64,000 bases of DNA from Streptosporangiaceae bacterium NEAU-GS5 (GCA_017592665.1 JAGFNW010000001.1:806001-870000); one strand, 5' to 3'. Positions 17,043 to 25,590 are shown, counted from the stretch's first letter. Translations and numbers: made by a program. The notes: generated from the sequence alone by a model not told the origin.

Positions 17043-17642
17043 ATGGCACTTTATCCGTCTGCCGGATATCGCCGATTGAGCATTGCATCGGGCGGGGTCG
17101 ACGACTTCATGAGATACTTCGAAGAGCTACGAACGCGCTGGATCAAAGTCGAATTCTTGCAAGAATACGACGAATCTGGATTTTCCGGCTATGAGGCGTT
17201 CAAGAAGGGGAACCACGCCGAAGCCGAGCGCCTGGTGAAAGACATGGTGCGGGGGCAGCGGCGGATATACTCCCATGCCCGAAAGTATGATGTCTCCATG
17301 ACTCGGATCCGCGTCTATCAGCTTCCATTGAGCAATTATCTCACCCATTACGAATTCGCCGCCTACTTGGCCGACATAGAATGCGGCGAGGACATCCGCT
17401 TCCTGGACTCGAGTGAAGTCAGTGAGATCTTGACGGGAACGAGGATATCCGACTTCGTGGTGTTCGACGACAAGAAGGTCATCACCCTGATCTACGACCT
17501 CGAGACAAGGTCGCTCAGGGAGGCACGTCTCATCGAGCATCCCGACCTGGTCAGGCGATATACGAATATCGCCGACCAGTTCATTGAGAAGTCCATTCCC
17601 ATGCTCGAGAGTCCGGCCTATCTGAACTCCGTCTCCGTGTAG
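17043..17642 (+). CDS. DUF6879 family protein
   Basis: 199 residues from ATG 17043, with AGGAG about 8 bases upstream. Typical DUF6879 features are WIKVEFLQEYDESGFSGYEAF, then the basic segment RRIYSHARKYDVSMTRIRVYQLPLS, and a C-terminal domain that reads FVVFDDKKVITLIYDLE. The family is common in streptomycetes and relatives beside HTH or small regulatory genes; its biochemical role is not known. Here it sits between the 80-residue protein and the NLR gene, 26 bases before the latter, so it is probably part of the same functional unit. Confidence 0.85.
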   Translation: MALYPSAGYRRLSIASGGVDDFMRYFEELRTRWIKVEFLQEYDESGFSGYEAFKKGNHAEAERLVKDMVRGQRRIYSHARKYDVSMTRIRVYQLPLSNYLTHYEFAAYLADIECGEDIRFLDSSEVSEILTGTRISDFVVFDDKKVITLIYDLETRSLREARLIEHPDLVRRYTNIADQFIEKSIPMLESPAYLNSVSV

Positions 17643-17668
17643 ACGGCCCCGAAGGTCCAGGTGACAAC

Positions 17669-19933
17669 GTGGAGCAGGACGGGCCCCCGTCTCGGACGTC
17701 GGCCGATCAGAATGCCCATGCCTGGGATCAGGCGCAGCAGGCGGCTCAGCGATCCGGCATTCAATACAATGTCTTCGTCAACGCGGCACAGGCCCGCTCG
17801 GTCGCCGTCGCCGCTCCGTCTATCGCGGTCCCACAGTTACGCATTGCCTCACATCTGCTGCGCGGCAGGGACGACCTTCTAGAAGACCTGCACGACCTAT
17901 TGGCCGGCACGAGCCGGGTCGGTGGTGACCTGTTCACACGAGTGACCGTGCTTTATGGCATGGGCGGCGTCGGCAAGACCACGTTGGCCCTGGAGATAGC
18001 CCACCGGGCGATCTCCAACCACACCAAGGTCTGGTGGATCCCCGCAGACGAAGCCGACGGGATGCGGGCCGCATTTTATGCCCTGGCATTCTCCCTGGGA
18101 GCCAGGGCCGAGGATTTCGATCGCGCGCATCCTGCGGACGTGCTGTGGAAGCATCTCAACTCCCTGAATTATCCCTGGCTCTTGGTCATCGACAACGCCG
18201 ATGATCCCGGTGCTCTCGGCAGTTCCCAGCGAGGCGTACAAGAGGGGACAGAATGGCTCCGACCACCCCAAGCCGCCCAGAGCAACATTATCGTGTCCAG
18301 TCGAAATGGCCGCCCAGAGCGGTGGGCCTCGTGGCTGAGAATGTGCCATGTGCCTCCACTCAATGTGAGCTCGGGGGCACAGGTCCTTATGGACCTCGCG
18401 CCCGGTGCGGGAATTCGGGACGAGGCCGCTGCCTTGTCGGCTGCGCTCGGAGGAGTGCCTCTCGCGCTGGAGCTTGCCGGCAGATACCTCGCGTCGGTCG
18501 CGACGGATCCTTTTCCACGGAAAGACTCGCCAAGATCATTCTCGGCGTACAGGAATACCTTCGACAGACGATTAGGGCCGTTTGAAATGTCTGCTCAGAC
18601 ACCGGGCGAATCACCGAACGACCGACGCGCCCTGACGACGACCTGGGAGATGTCCCTGGATCTGCTAGAAAGTCAGGGGCACAATGCGGCACGCCCTTTG
18701 CTCAGGCTGCTGTCCTGCTGCGGTCTTTCCCCCATACCATATCGAGTCATCGTAGAACCACAGGTCCTGCGCCGCACCGGCCTGTTTCCCGACGCCACGC
18801 CGGAGCGGATCGGGACTTCGTTGCGCGCGCTGGCCGGGCTGGGCTTGGTCACGCTCGATCTCACTGATGTGATCCAGGAAAACGCCGCCGCCGTGGACGA
18901 GTGGGGCTACCGGCTCACCATGCATCCACTTGTTCGCGCCGTCACCCGAAGAAATCTCCAGAGCGAGGGAAGACTGGGCGAATACTCGGCCATCCTTGCG
19001 CAAACCCTGAACGAGGTCAGCGAGGCGCTCGATCCCGCCGATGCATCGGAATGGCCGAGGTGGTCCTCGTTGGCTCCGCACTGTTTCGCCGCGCTGGATC
19101 TCGTCACGCAGCATGACCCATCCGACATCGAGACCGTGCGAATCGCACTCATCTCAGCGGAGCGGGCCGCCTGGTATCGATACATGGCCGGGCAATACGT
19201 GCAGGCGTCCGCAGATTACCGACTCATCCTGGACGTCGCTGAGAGGCTCCTCGGAAGCGGCAGTCCAGAAGCCCTGTCGACGTCCAACAACTTCGCCCGA
19301 GCCGTGCGGGAAGGCGGCGACAACCGCGCGGCCGAGCAGATGCTGCGGTCAACGCTGACCATCGGCAGAAGCTCGCTGGGCCCGCGCCACCCCATCCTGC
19401 TCAGCACCCGTCTCAACCTCGGCCGCACCCTCCGTGAGGCCGGCCAGGTCTCCACCGCCGAGACCGAGCTTCGAGACCTGCTGCTCCTGGCGACCGATGT
19501 GCTCGGCGCGCAGCATCCGGACACCATAGCCACAGCGCTCAACCTGGCCGTCTGCCTGAGGCAACAGGAGCGCTTCGGCGATGCCGAGACCGCCTATCGA
19601 AAGGCGCTCCACGACTGGAGAAAAGGGCACTCCGAGGTCGATCTGACTACCTTGGACATTCGCTTCGAGCTGGCAGAGACGCTGCAACAACAAGGTGATC
19701 TTGACGGTGCCGAGCGAGAGCTGCGAGAAGTTCTCGCGGTCGCCACCGAAACCTATGGAGAGACCCATCCGAATACGCTGACCATCAGACACGGTCTGGC
19801 CACCGTTCTGAGGGCATCGGGTCGCACCGCGGCAGCCGACAGCGAATTGCGTGAAGTGGTGCGCCTCAAACGGGGTCGGCTCGGGGCTGAGCACCCCCTT
19901 TCCAAGGCCGCAGAGGCCGAATTGGGCCAGTAG
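17669..19933 (+). CDS. NB-ARC ATPase with TPR repeats (NLR-like, STAND protein)
   Basis: 754 residues from GTG 17669. Residues 21-36 (QAQQAAQRSGIQYNVF) repeat the C-terminal motif of the protein encoded at 16176. The NB-ARC domain has its P-loop at 97-105 (GMGGVGKTT, K103), Walker B around 171-178 (LLVIDNAD) and the GxP motif in GGVPLALELAG. A winged-helix region follows, and the C-terminal 240 residues are TPR repeats of the LG--HP-T---- type, the sensor arm in such proteins. STAND proteins oligomerise on ligand binding; bacterial members act mostly in phage defence and other conflicts. Two in-frame TTA codons (residues 57 and 302) could make translation depend on the rare Leu tRNA that controls late growth in streptomycetes. 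The ribosome binding site is weak. Confidence 0.93.
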   Translation: MEQDGPPSRTSADQNAHAWDQAQQAAQRSGIQYNVFVNAAQARSVAVAAPSIAVPQLRIASHLLRGRDDLLEDLHDLLAGTSRVGGDLFTRVTVLYGMGGVGKTTLALEIAHRAISNHTKVWWIPADEADGMRAAFYALAFSLGARAEDFDRAHPADVLWKHLNSLNYPWLLVIDNADDPGALGSSQRGVQEGTEWLRPPQAAQSNIIVSSRNGRPERWASWLRMCHVPPLNVSSGAQVLMDLAPGAGIRDEAAALSAALGGVPLALELAGRYLASVATDPFPRKDSPRSFSAYRNTFDRRLGPFEMSAQTPGESPNDRRALTTTWEMSLDLLESQGHNAARPLLRLLSCCGLSPIPYRVIVEPQVLRRTGLFPDATPERIGTSLRALAGLGLVTLDLTDVIQENAAAVDEWGYRLTMHPLVRAVTRRNLQSEGRLGEYSAILAQTLNEVSEALDPADASEWPRWSSLAPHCFAALDLVTQHDPSDIETVRIALISAERAAWYRYMAGQYVQASADYRLILDVAERLLGSGSPEALSTSNNFARAVREGGDNRAAEQMLRSTLTIGRSSLGPRHPILLSTRLNLGRTLREAGQVSTAETELRDLLLLATDVLGAQHPDTIATALNLAVCLRQQERFGDAETAYRKALHDWRKGHSEVDLTTLDIRFELAETLQQQGDLDGAERELREVLAVATETYGETHPNTLTIRHGLATVLRASGRTAAADSELREVVRLKRGRLGAEHPLSKAAEAELGQ

Positions 19934-19938
19934 CCGCA

Positions 19939-20838
19939 TCATCCGAGCAGGCGAAGGCGCTGCGAGGCGACGCGGAGGGTGATGGTCTGGCCCCACGACA
20001 GAGTGAGGTGGTCGGTCTCGATGCCGTCGCCGAAGGCGACCAACCCGTCGGATTCGACGGTGACGGCCAGTTCCCCAGATACGTCGAGGAGGCCCTGGGT
20101 GAGGCTCGTGCCGGTGGAGGGCGAGGGCCAGGCCTCGCGGACGAACCAGCACAGCGCGGCGGCGGCCGGGGCGGGCAGGGGCAGCGGGCTGGCCCGCTCC
20201 AGCCAGGCGGAGCGGCACCAGCCGGTGGCGCCCGTGCCGGTGCCGACGAGGATGCCTGAGGAGCCCTGCCGTTCGCTGTTCCCTTCGGCCACGCGGAGGG
20301 AGTAGCGGGCGGTCTGGTGGCCGGAGTGACCGATATAGATCTCGTTCAGCGCGAGGAGCCGCTGACGGTCGTCGCTCACCGCCTCGACCATGGTGCGAGA
20401 TTCCACGCCACCATCCACGCCACGCGACACGGCGGCGGCCAGCAGCGGTCCGGCGGCCTGCGGCGGATGCGGGACCAGCACGCCGGGGTTGCGGGTCGGG
20501 TCGGGGTTGATGCCGATCACCGGCTGCCCGTCGAGATACTTGGCAACGTTGGCGACCAGGCCGTCCTGGCCGACGATCACGACGATGTCGTCGGGCGCGA
20601 ACAGGAACCGGTCAAGGTCGTCGCGCTCCACGCTGCCGCGCCGCCAGTCGACCGGAATGGCGGCGCTGACGGCCGACAGCGCCCGCTGCTGCGCCGCGTG
20701 GCGGGCGTCTATTTCGCCGAGATCGCGGCCCCGGGTGGACAGGAAGAACGCGGCCTGCCCACGGGTGCCGTGCCGGGCCAGCAGCTCCTCCAGCTCGGTA
20801 CGCCGGTGGACCAGGACCGCCCTGGGCGCGAGGCTCAC
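19939..20838 (-). CDS. NAD kinase-like protein (ATP-NAD kinase superfamily)
   Basis: 299 residues. The NAD kinase core is recognisable: VIVGQDGLVANVAKYLDGQPVIGINPDP, where the canonical GGDG is GQDG (90-93), then ALNEIYIGHSGHQTARYSL in the place of the NE motif, and SGILVGTGTGATGW. The changed glycine and the drift around the NE motif leave open whether it still phosphorylates NAD. It starts inside the last codons of the SPFH gene (4-base overlap), so the two proteins are made together. Confidence 0.8.
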   Translation of the reverse strand: MSLAPRAVLVHRRTELEELLARHGTRGQAAFFLSTRGRDLGEIDARHAAQQRALSAVSAAIPVDWRRGSVERDDLDRFLFAPDDIVVIVGQDGLVANVAKYLDGQPVIGINPDPTRNPGVLVPHPPQAAGPLLAAAVSRGVDGGVESRTMVEAVSDDRQRLLALNEIYIGHSGHQTARYSLRVAEGNSERQGSSGILVGTGTGATGWCRSAWLERASPLPLPAPAAAALCWFVREAWPSPSTGTSLTQGLLDVSGELAVTVESDGLVAFGDGIETDHLTLSWGQTITLRVASQRLRLLG

Positions 20839-21866
20839 CGCGACTCCCGGTCCTCCCCCGCCGCCGACCCGCCGTTTACACCGAGCCGGGTCAGCAACGG
20901 GGTGATCAGGTCAGGTGTGAGCACCAGGTTCTCGATCCGAGGCAGGGCACCGGCCAGCTCCCGGACCGCCAGCCCGAGCAGCGTGGCGTCCCTCAGGTCG
21001 CGGTAGGCCGCCAGCCGCGCGGCCTCGGCGGCACCTTCCGCCTCACCGGCAAGCCGGGCGACCACCGCGCGGGCCTGGCCGAGGCGGTGTTCGCGGTCGG
21101 CCTGCGCCTCGGTCTCGATCCGGCCGGCCGCGGCGGCGTCCTCGGCCTCGCGGCGCGCGTTCGCCCCGCGCTGGGCCACCAGTTGCTCCTCGCGCCGGGC
21201 CAGCTCGATCTGGCTCTGCAACTCGTTCTCGCTGATCGCGCGCTCTCGTTCGACCGCCACGGCGCGCCGCTCGTAGGTCGCCTTGTCGGCGGCCTGCTGC
21301 ACCTGCTCGCGAGCGGGTGTACGCAGCGCCTTCTCCACCTCCGGCTCGGGGCGGACGGCGACCACCCGGACGCCGATCACGGCCAGCCCGGTCCCGGCAA
21401 GCCGGGCGTCGTCCGCCAGCCCTTCGGCGATCCGCTCTCGTACGGCGGTCATCCCAGCGGTCAGCGAGTCAGTGAGCGAAGTACGGCCCAGCAGGTCGAG
21501 AGCGTACTGCTGGGCGGTCTCCGTGAGCAGTCCGGCGAGTTGCTCGAGGGGCGTGCCGTTCCACAGGCCCGTGTTCGGGTCAATGGAGAAGTCCACCCGC
21601 TGGGCGGCCAGCGCCGGGTCGGCCACCCGATAGGTGATCGAGGCCTGCACCGCGACATCCTGAAAGTCACTGGTCCGGGCGTGGAACACCAGGGGCAGCT
21701 CACGGTCGTCCACCGGGATCTCCGATAACACCGCGGTCAGCGGCCGGAACCAGAAGGACAGCCCGGTGCCCTCGCGCACCACCTTGCCGCGCCGCATGTG
21801 CCGTACATGGACCGTCGCCGTGCCACGCAGATGCCGCAGCCCCGGGACGCTGGTGATATGCGCCAT
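20835..21866 (-). CDS. SPFH/Band 7 domain protein
   Basis: 343 residues from ATG 21866, with AAGGAG 8 bases upstream; an overlapping GTG at 21872 is too close to that site. The SPFH domain covers roughly residues 15-190 (RRGKVVREGTGLSFWFRP, then VQASITYRVADP), followed by a long charged coiled coil (ATYERRAVAVERERAISENE, then EEQLVAQRGANARREAE) and a C-terminal helix. No N-terminal membrane segment is obvious, so membrane contact may depend on the SPFH domain. SPFH proteins scaffold membrane microdomains. The partner is a NAD kinase-like protein, an unusual pairing. Two inverted repeats sit in the 95 bases upstream. Confidence 0.9.
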   Translation of the reverse strand: MAHITSVPGLRHLRGTATVHVRHMRRGKVVREGTGLSFWFRPLTAVLSEIPVDDRELPLVFHARTSDFQDVAVQASITYRVADPALAAQRVDFSIDPNTGLWNGTPLEQLAGLLTETAQQYALDLLGRTSLTDSLTAGMTAVRERIAEGLADDARLAGTGLAVIGVRVVAVRPEPEVEKALRTPAREQVQQAADKATYERRAVAVERERAISENELQSQIELARREEQLVAQRGANARREAEDAAAAGRIETEAQADREHRLGQARAVVARLAGEAEGAAEAARLAAYRDLRDATLLGLAVRELAGALPRIENLVLTPDLITPLLTRLGVNGGSAAGEDRESR

Positions 21867-21878
21867 GATCACATCTCC

Positions 21879-21930
21879 TTATCGTCTCCATGACGATAAG
21901 GGAGGTATCACATTCTCGTCAATATGACGA
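21879..21930. promoter_or_regulatory. Two TCGTC-N5-GACGA operators upstream of the SPFH/NADK-like operon
   Basis: TCGTCTCCATGACGA (21882-21896) and TCGTCAATATGACGA (21916-21930) are two copies of the same inverted repeat, 34 bases apart. The first extends to TTATCGT/ACGATAA (21879-21899) and ends next to the ribosome binding site. Two identical half-site patterns in a promoter-sized gap strongly suggest a dimeric regulator. The regulator is not identified. Confidence 0.7.
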
Positions 21931-21961
21931 TTACAGCCGGAGTCGGTCCGCGTTACGGCGG

Positions 21962-22375
21962 TCAGGCTTCCTTTTCCCAGTCCACGTAGCCGATGACCTC
22001 CTGGCCGGGAAACGAGGGGTGGCCGAACGGCGCCGAGCGGACCGAGAGCGTGCGTCCGTCGAATGTGAAGTATCGGACTTGTTCGGTGCCGACCCAACTC
22101 GGATCCCAGGCGCCGTCCACCAGTGTGACGATCTTGTCGCCGTCGATCGACCACCTGCCCGTGTAGGCGATCATCGATTTGTGCAGCGCGGCCGGATCGG
22201 CACCCGACGCGGCGCGAGTGCGGGCGTCGGAGGTGAGCAGCGAGATCAGGCGACCGGTCGACTCGAACACCGCGTATCCGAACGGTTCGGCACCCAGCAC
22301 ATCGAGACGATCGCCACTCTCCTGCGCCACGAAGTAGGAGGACACGAGCCGCCATGTGCCAATGAAATCCACCAC
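21962..22375 (-). CDS. Lipocalin-like domain protein
   Basis: 137 residues if started at GTG 22375, where AGAGG lies 8 bases upstream and the family's opening FIGTWRLVSSYF falls at the N-terminus. The lipocalin_5-like barrel then shows YAVFESTGRLISLLTS, SMIAYTGRWSIDGDKIV and the closing WVGTEQVRYFTFDG. An upstream GTG at 22465 would add 30 residues with no homology signal. The function is unknown; members are small beta-barrel binding proteins. There is no signal peptide with the chosen start. Confidence 0.8.
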   Translation of the reverse strand: MVDFIGTWRLVSSYFVAQESGDRLDVLGAEPFGYAVFESTGRLISLLTSDARTRAASGADPAALHKSMIAYTGRWSIDGDKIVTLVDGAWDPSWVGTEQVRYFTFDGRTLSVRSAPFGHPSFPGQEVIGYVDWEKEA

Positions 22376-22602
22376 GAGTCGACCTCTTCGCTGTGAGATA
22401 CCGCTAAGGAAGCCATCCTCCCGCACGGTCACGGGATCTTCCTTCGCGCATACCTGGACTGCCACGGGTTGCGGCAGTCACGGGGTTCGGGCGGGGATCG
22501 CGCTCAGGCCCGAAGGATCACTGTTTTCATCGGCAACGCTGCACAATCGAAAGCGGCTCATTCATCGGATTCCGTGCTCCGATCCTGACCGAAGGCGGCA
22601 AG

Positions 22603-23115
22603 ATGCATAAGCGAAGGCTCGTCATCACCGCGATTATCACCGGGATAGGCGGGGCCGTCGTCGGCGCGTCCCTCGTGCTTCTGATCACCGTGTTCCATGG
22701 GCCCGCCGATGCGTCGGCCGGGTTACGGCCGGTGGCCATGGCTTCCAGTACGGCCCCCGTCTCGTCGCCTTCTCCGGCCGCGACACCGCAACGGCCGGCG
22801 CAATGCCTGCCCGCGCAAGAGGCCCAGGGCCCGCGGTTCGTCGACGGGCTCAAGTGGGCGGCGGCATTGCTGTTCGGCGTCGCCGTGCTGGGCTTCCTCG
22901 GCAGCTTGACCATCCGCACCGCGATCGCGGCCGTGACGGGGGTCGTTGCCGCCGGACTGACGATCACCTGGATCGTCTTCTTCTTCTCGGCGATCATCTC
23001 GGGGTTCGCCGCCGAACTGTCAGCGCTCGTCGCGAACCTGGCGTTCGCCCCGGTCGTCCTCGCCTTCTACGCCTATGCCCTCGGCATGGCGCTCGGCCCC
23101 GGCTCGCGCGGCTGA
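22603..23115 (+). CDS. Hypothetical membrane protein
   Basis: 170 residues. A first membrane segment at about 7-29 (LVITAIITGIGGAVVGASLVLLI) is followed by a Ser/Pro/Ala-rich linker of 40 residues, probably outside, and three further hydrophobic segments at about 83-105, 108-135 and 140-162. I do not recognise the family. Codon use is normal. It stands alone between a lipocalin-like gene on the opposite strand and a convergent gtrA-like gene 16 bases away. Confidence 0.7.
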   Translation: MHKRRLVITAIITGIGGAVVGASLVLLITVFHGPADASAGLRPVAMASSTAPVSSPSPAATPQRPAQCLPAQEAQGPRFVDGLKWAAALLFGVAVLGFLGSLTIRTAIAAVTGVVAAGLTITWIVFFFSAIISGFAAELSALVANLAFAPVVLAFYAYALGMALGPGSRG

Positions 23116-23131
23116 GGACACGCCGGGTGGG

Positions 23132-23617
23132 TCAGCGGGAGGATATCGGGCCCGTCTGGGCGCCTTCTGGCTCCAGCGGCGGCAGATCCGGCGCCAGGAA
23201 GACCCACTTCTTGTACGACCAGAAGCGGAACAGGGTCCCCAGAACCAACCCGATGAACTGGGCGATGTTGTAGCTCACCGGGTCGTGCCGGTCCAGACCG
23301 TATTCGACGAAACTGATGACGAGCATCGAGATCAACAGGCCGATGCCGTTGAGCATGAAGAACACCGTGTAGGACTTGGCCACGCCGCTCTGCTCGCGGT
23401 GGCGGAAGGTCCAGAACCGATTGCCCAGATAGGCGAAGGTGGCCGCGATGAGCGTGGCGATCACCTTGGAGGTGTTGGGCCCCAGGCCGACGCCGAACCT
23501 GAACAGGTTGGTGCCGCCGAAGTCGATGACGAATGCCAGCGCGCCGACCGTGCCGAACTTGACCAGCTCATGGAAGAGGTGGGCGAACCGCTCGTAGGCG
23601 CGTCGGATAACTCGCAC
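23132..23617 (-). CDS. GtrA-family membrane protein
   Basis: 161 residues from GTG 23617. It has four membrane segments with the family signatures LVKFGTVGALAFVIDFGGTNLF at the first and FAYLGNRFWTFRHRE after the second, then LGTLFRFWSYKKWVF at the last. GtrA-like proteins are thought to move lipid-linked sugars or support glycosylation of cell-wall polymers. No glycosyltransferase lies next to it here. Confidence 0.93.
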   Translation of the reverse strand: MRVIRRAYERFAHLFHELVKFGTVGALAFVIDFGGTNLFRFGVGLGPNTSKVIATLIAATFAYLGNRFWTFRHREQSGVAKSYTVFFMLNGIGLLISMLVISFVEYGLDRHDPVSYNIAQFIGLVLGTLFRFWSYKKWVFLAPDLPPLEPEGAQTGPISSR

Positions 23618-23827
23618 GGCTCGTACGGTCCTTCCAGTCTGGGGTGGATCCGTTCCAAGCGTACCGGCCCGCGCGAGAGCAGGAGGGCCGACCGTACCCC
23701 AAGGTGCCCCTAACCGCCCACAACCATGAACGGTTCAACAAATATCGTCTTATCTGCTGCAATTCGATGGTCTGAACTACTACGCTCCCTGCGACCAGGA
23801 TCACGGTGTTCTGGAGTGGAGGCGCTG

Positions 23828-24772
23828 GTGGCACCGAGGGTCCGGATCGTGGCAGCCGGACTGTGCGCGGGACTGAGTCTCGCGTTCGTGTCGGCATGCG
23901 GATCCGAGCCTGCCCTCCCATCGGCCGGAACGCAGGACGCGCCCGCCGGGCAGCAGCCCGACCTCACCCTCGTCACCGCGCGGAACGCCTTCGCCCGCCT
24001 CAAGGACCTGGACGACGCCTGGAAGAAGCGGGACTGCACCAAGATCGAGTTCATGACGACCGACGCCGAGAGCACGCTCGGCGGGCGCGTCTGCCAGGCC
24101 GCGCGCAACGGCCGCGCGGCCCCTTCGATGCCGCTGTACGACGACGTGACCTACTACCTGCCCCGCGACGGCGACTGGTTCGCCGCGCTGGCCCAGAAGC
24201 CCTCGCCCGCCTACTTCGTCTTCGCCTACGCGGGCGACGACTGGCGGCTGGCCGCCGGGCCCATCCCCGTGGTCGGCAAGGCGCCGAAGATCGACGACGG
24301 AGTGGTGCCCAGCGGCGACTCCGACACCGAGATCAAGGCCACGCTGGTCCCCCAGCAGTATCTGACCTACCTCACCGACCCGGCCGGGGTCAGCGGCGTC
24401 CGCTTCGCCTCCGGCGACCCGATGAGAGACCTGTTGAGCGAGCTGATCCGCAACCCCCTCCGGGTCAGGCCCGACCGGGTCGGCAGCGACGTCAGCCTGA
24501 TCGCCGGCCCTTCGCGCGCCCTGCTGCTGCCCGGCAACGCCGCCCTGGTCTTCCACGCGCTGAAGCTGGTCATCACGCAGAAGGCCGGACCTGGGCGGTC
24601 GAAGCTGGCTCATCCCCTGCGCAGCGCGGCCGACATCAAGGCCTTCACCGGCAAAACCCACCCCGACAAGATCGTGTCCACCGAACTGCTCCTGGTCGCC
24701 ACCCGGATCTCCTCGGACAACGCGATGACGACGATCGGCTTCAACCGGATCGTGTCCGACATCACTTCCTAG
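23828..24772 (+). CDS. Putative lipoprotein of unknown function
   Basis: 314 residues from GTG 23828, with GGAGG about 5 bases upstream. The signal peptide (RIVAAGLCAGLSLAFVSA-C24) ends in a lipobox. The mature part begins with a Pro/Gln-rich linker, then a domain with DLDDAWKKRDCTKIEFMTTDAE and AYFVFAYAGDDWRLAAGP that recalls extracytoplasmic NTF2-like or SCP-like folds seen in actinobacterial lipoproteins; I cannot name the family. The last 11 bases overlap the convergent birA gene. Confidence 0.78.
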   Translation: MAPRVRIVAAGLCAGLSLAFVSACGSEPALPSAGTQDAPAGQQPDLTLVTARNAFARLKDLDDAWKKRDCTKIEFMTTDAESTLGGRVCQAARNGRAAPSMPLYDDVTYYLPRDGDWFAALAQKPSPAYFVFAYAGDDWRLAAGPIPVVGKAPKIDDGVVPSGDSDTEIKATLVPQQYLTYLTDPAGVSGVRFASGDPMRDLLSELIRNPLRVRPDRVGSDVSLIAGPSRALLLPGNAALVFHALKLVITQKAGPGRSKLAHPLRSAADIKAFTGKTHPDKIVSTELLLVATRISSDNAMTTIGFNRIVSDITS

Positions 24773-25583
24773 GTCGCACGTGGACCACGTCGCCCGCCGA
24801 CAGGACGTGCTCCTCGTCGCCGGCCCGGACGATCAGATGGCCCGCGCGATCCACACCGGTCGCCACGCCGCCGAGGATCCGCTCTCCCGGCAGCTCCACC
24901 CGGACTTCCTGCCCGATCGTGGCGCACGCCGCCAGATAGGCGGGCCGCAGCCCGGACGCCTCCGGGTCGCCCTCGGCCTCCACCCAATCCCGGTAGTGCG
25001 ACTCGATCTCGCGTAGCACGGCCCGCAGCACCGGGTCGCGGTCGACGCAGGCGCCCTCTTCGAGCGCCAGCGAGGTGGCCCGCTCGACCGGCAGCTCGGC
25101 CGTGCGCAGCGACACGTTGAGCCCCATGCCGACCACCACGGCCCCGTCGATCCGCTCGGCCAGCACGCCGGCCAGCTTGCGCTCGCCCACCAGGAGGTCG
25201 TTGGGCCACTTCAGCCGGACGTCCACCTCGGCGAGCCGCCGTACGGCACTGGCCGCCGCGAGCCCCGTCAGCAGGGTCAGCCAGCCTTGCCGTACCAGAG
25301 GGACCTGGGGGCGCAGCAGCATAGAGAAGGTCAGGCCGGCACGCGCGGGGGCCGACCACACGCGGCCCATCCGGCCGCGGCCCGAGGTCTGCGCCTCGGC
25401 GATCAGCACGACGCCCTCGGGCGCTCCGGCGCGGGCCGCGTCGGCGAGGTCGGCGTTGGTCGACCCGGTCCGGTCGACGACGGTGAGCGCGGACCACAGC
25501 GACCCCGGCCGCACGAGCGCCGCCCGCAGCGCGGCCTGCGACAACGGCGGCCGATCAAGGTCGGTGTACGGCGAGCCTGCCAC
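24762..25583 (-). CDS. birA: Biotin--[acetyl-CoA-carboxylase] ligase
   Basis: 273 residues from GTG 25583, which follows a -10 element directly and has no ribosome binding site. Activates biotin to biotinyl-AMP and transfers it to carrier lysines. Motifs: DRTGSTNADLADAARAGAPE, the biotinyl-AMP loop SGRGRMGRVW, KWPNDLLVGERKLAGVL with the catalytic Lys, and GMGLNV. There is no N-terminal winged helix, so it is a monofunctional class I ligase and not a repressor. Its targets likely include the BCCP domain of the protein at 59656 (K542). Confidence 0.96.
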   Translation of the reverse strand: MAGSPYTDLDRPPLSQAALRAALVRPGSLWSALTVVDRTGSTNADLADAARAGAPEGVVLIAEAQTSGRGRMGRVWSAPARAGLTFSMLLRPQVPLVRQGWLTLLTGLAAASAVRRLAEVDVRLKWPNDLLVGERKLAGVLAERIDGAVVVGMGLNVSLRTAELPVERATSLALEEGACVDRDPVLRAVLREIESHYRDWVEAEGDPEASGLRPAYLAACATIGQEVRVELPGERILGGVATGVDRAGHLIVRAGDEEHVLSAGDVVHVRPRK

Positions 25584-25590
25584 GAGGCCA

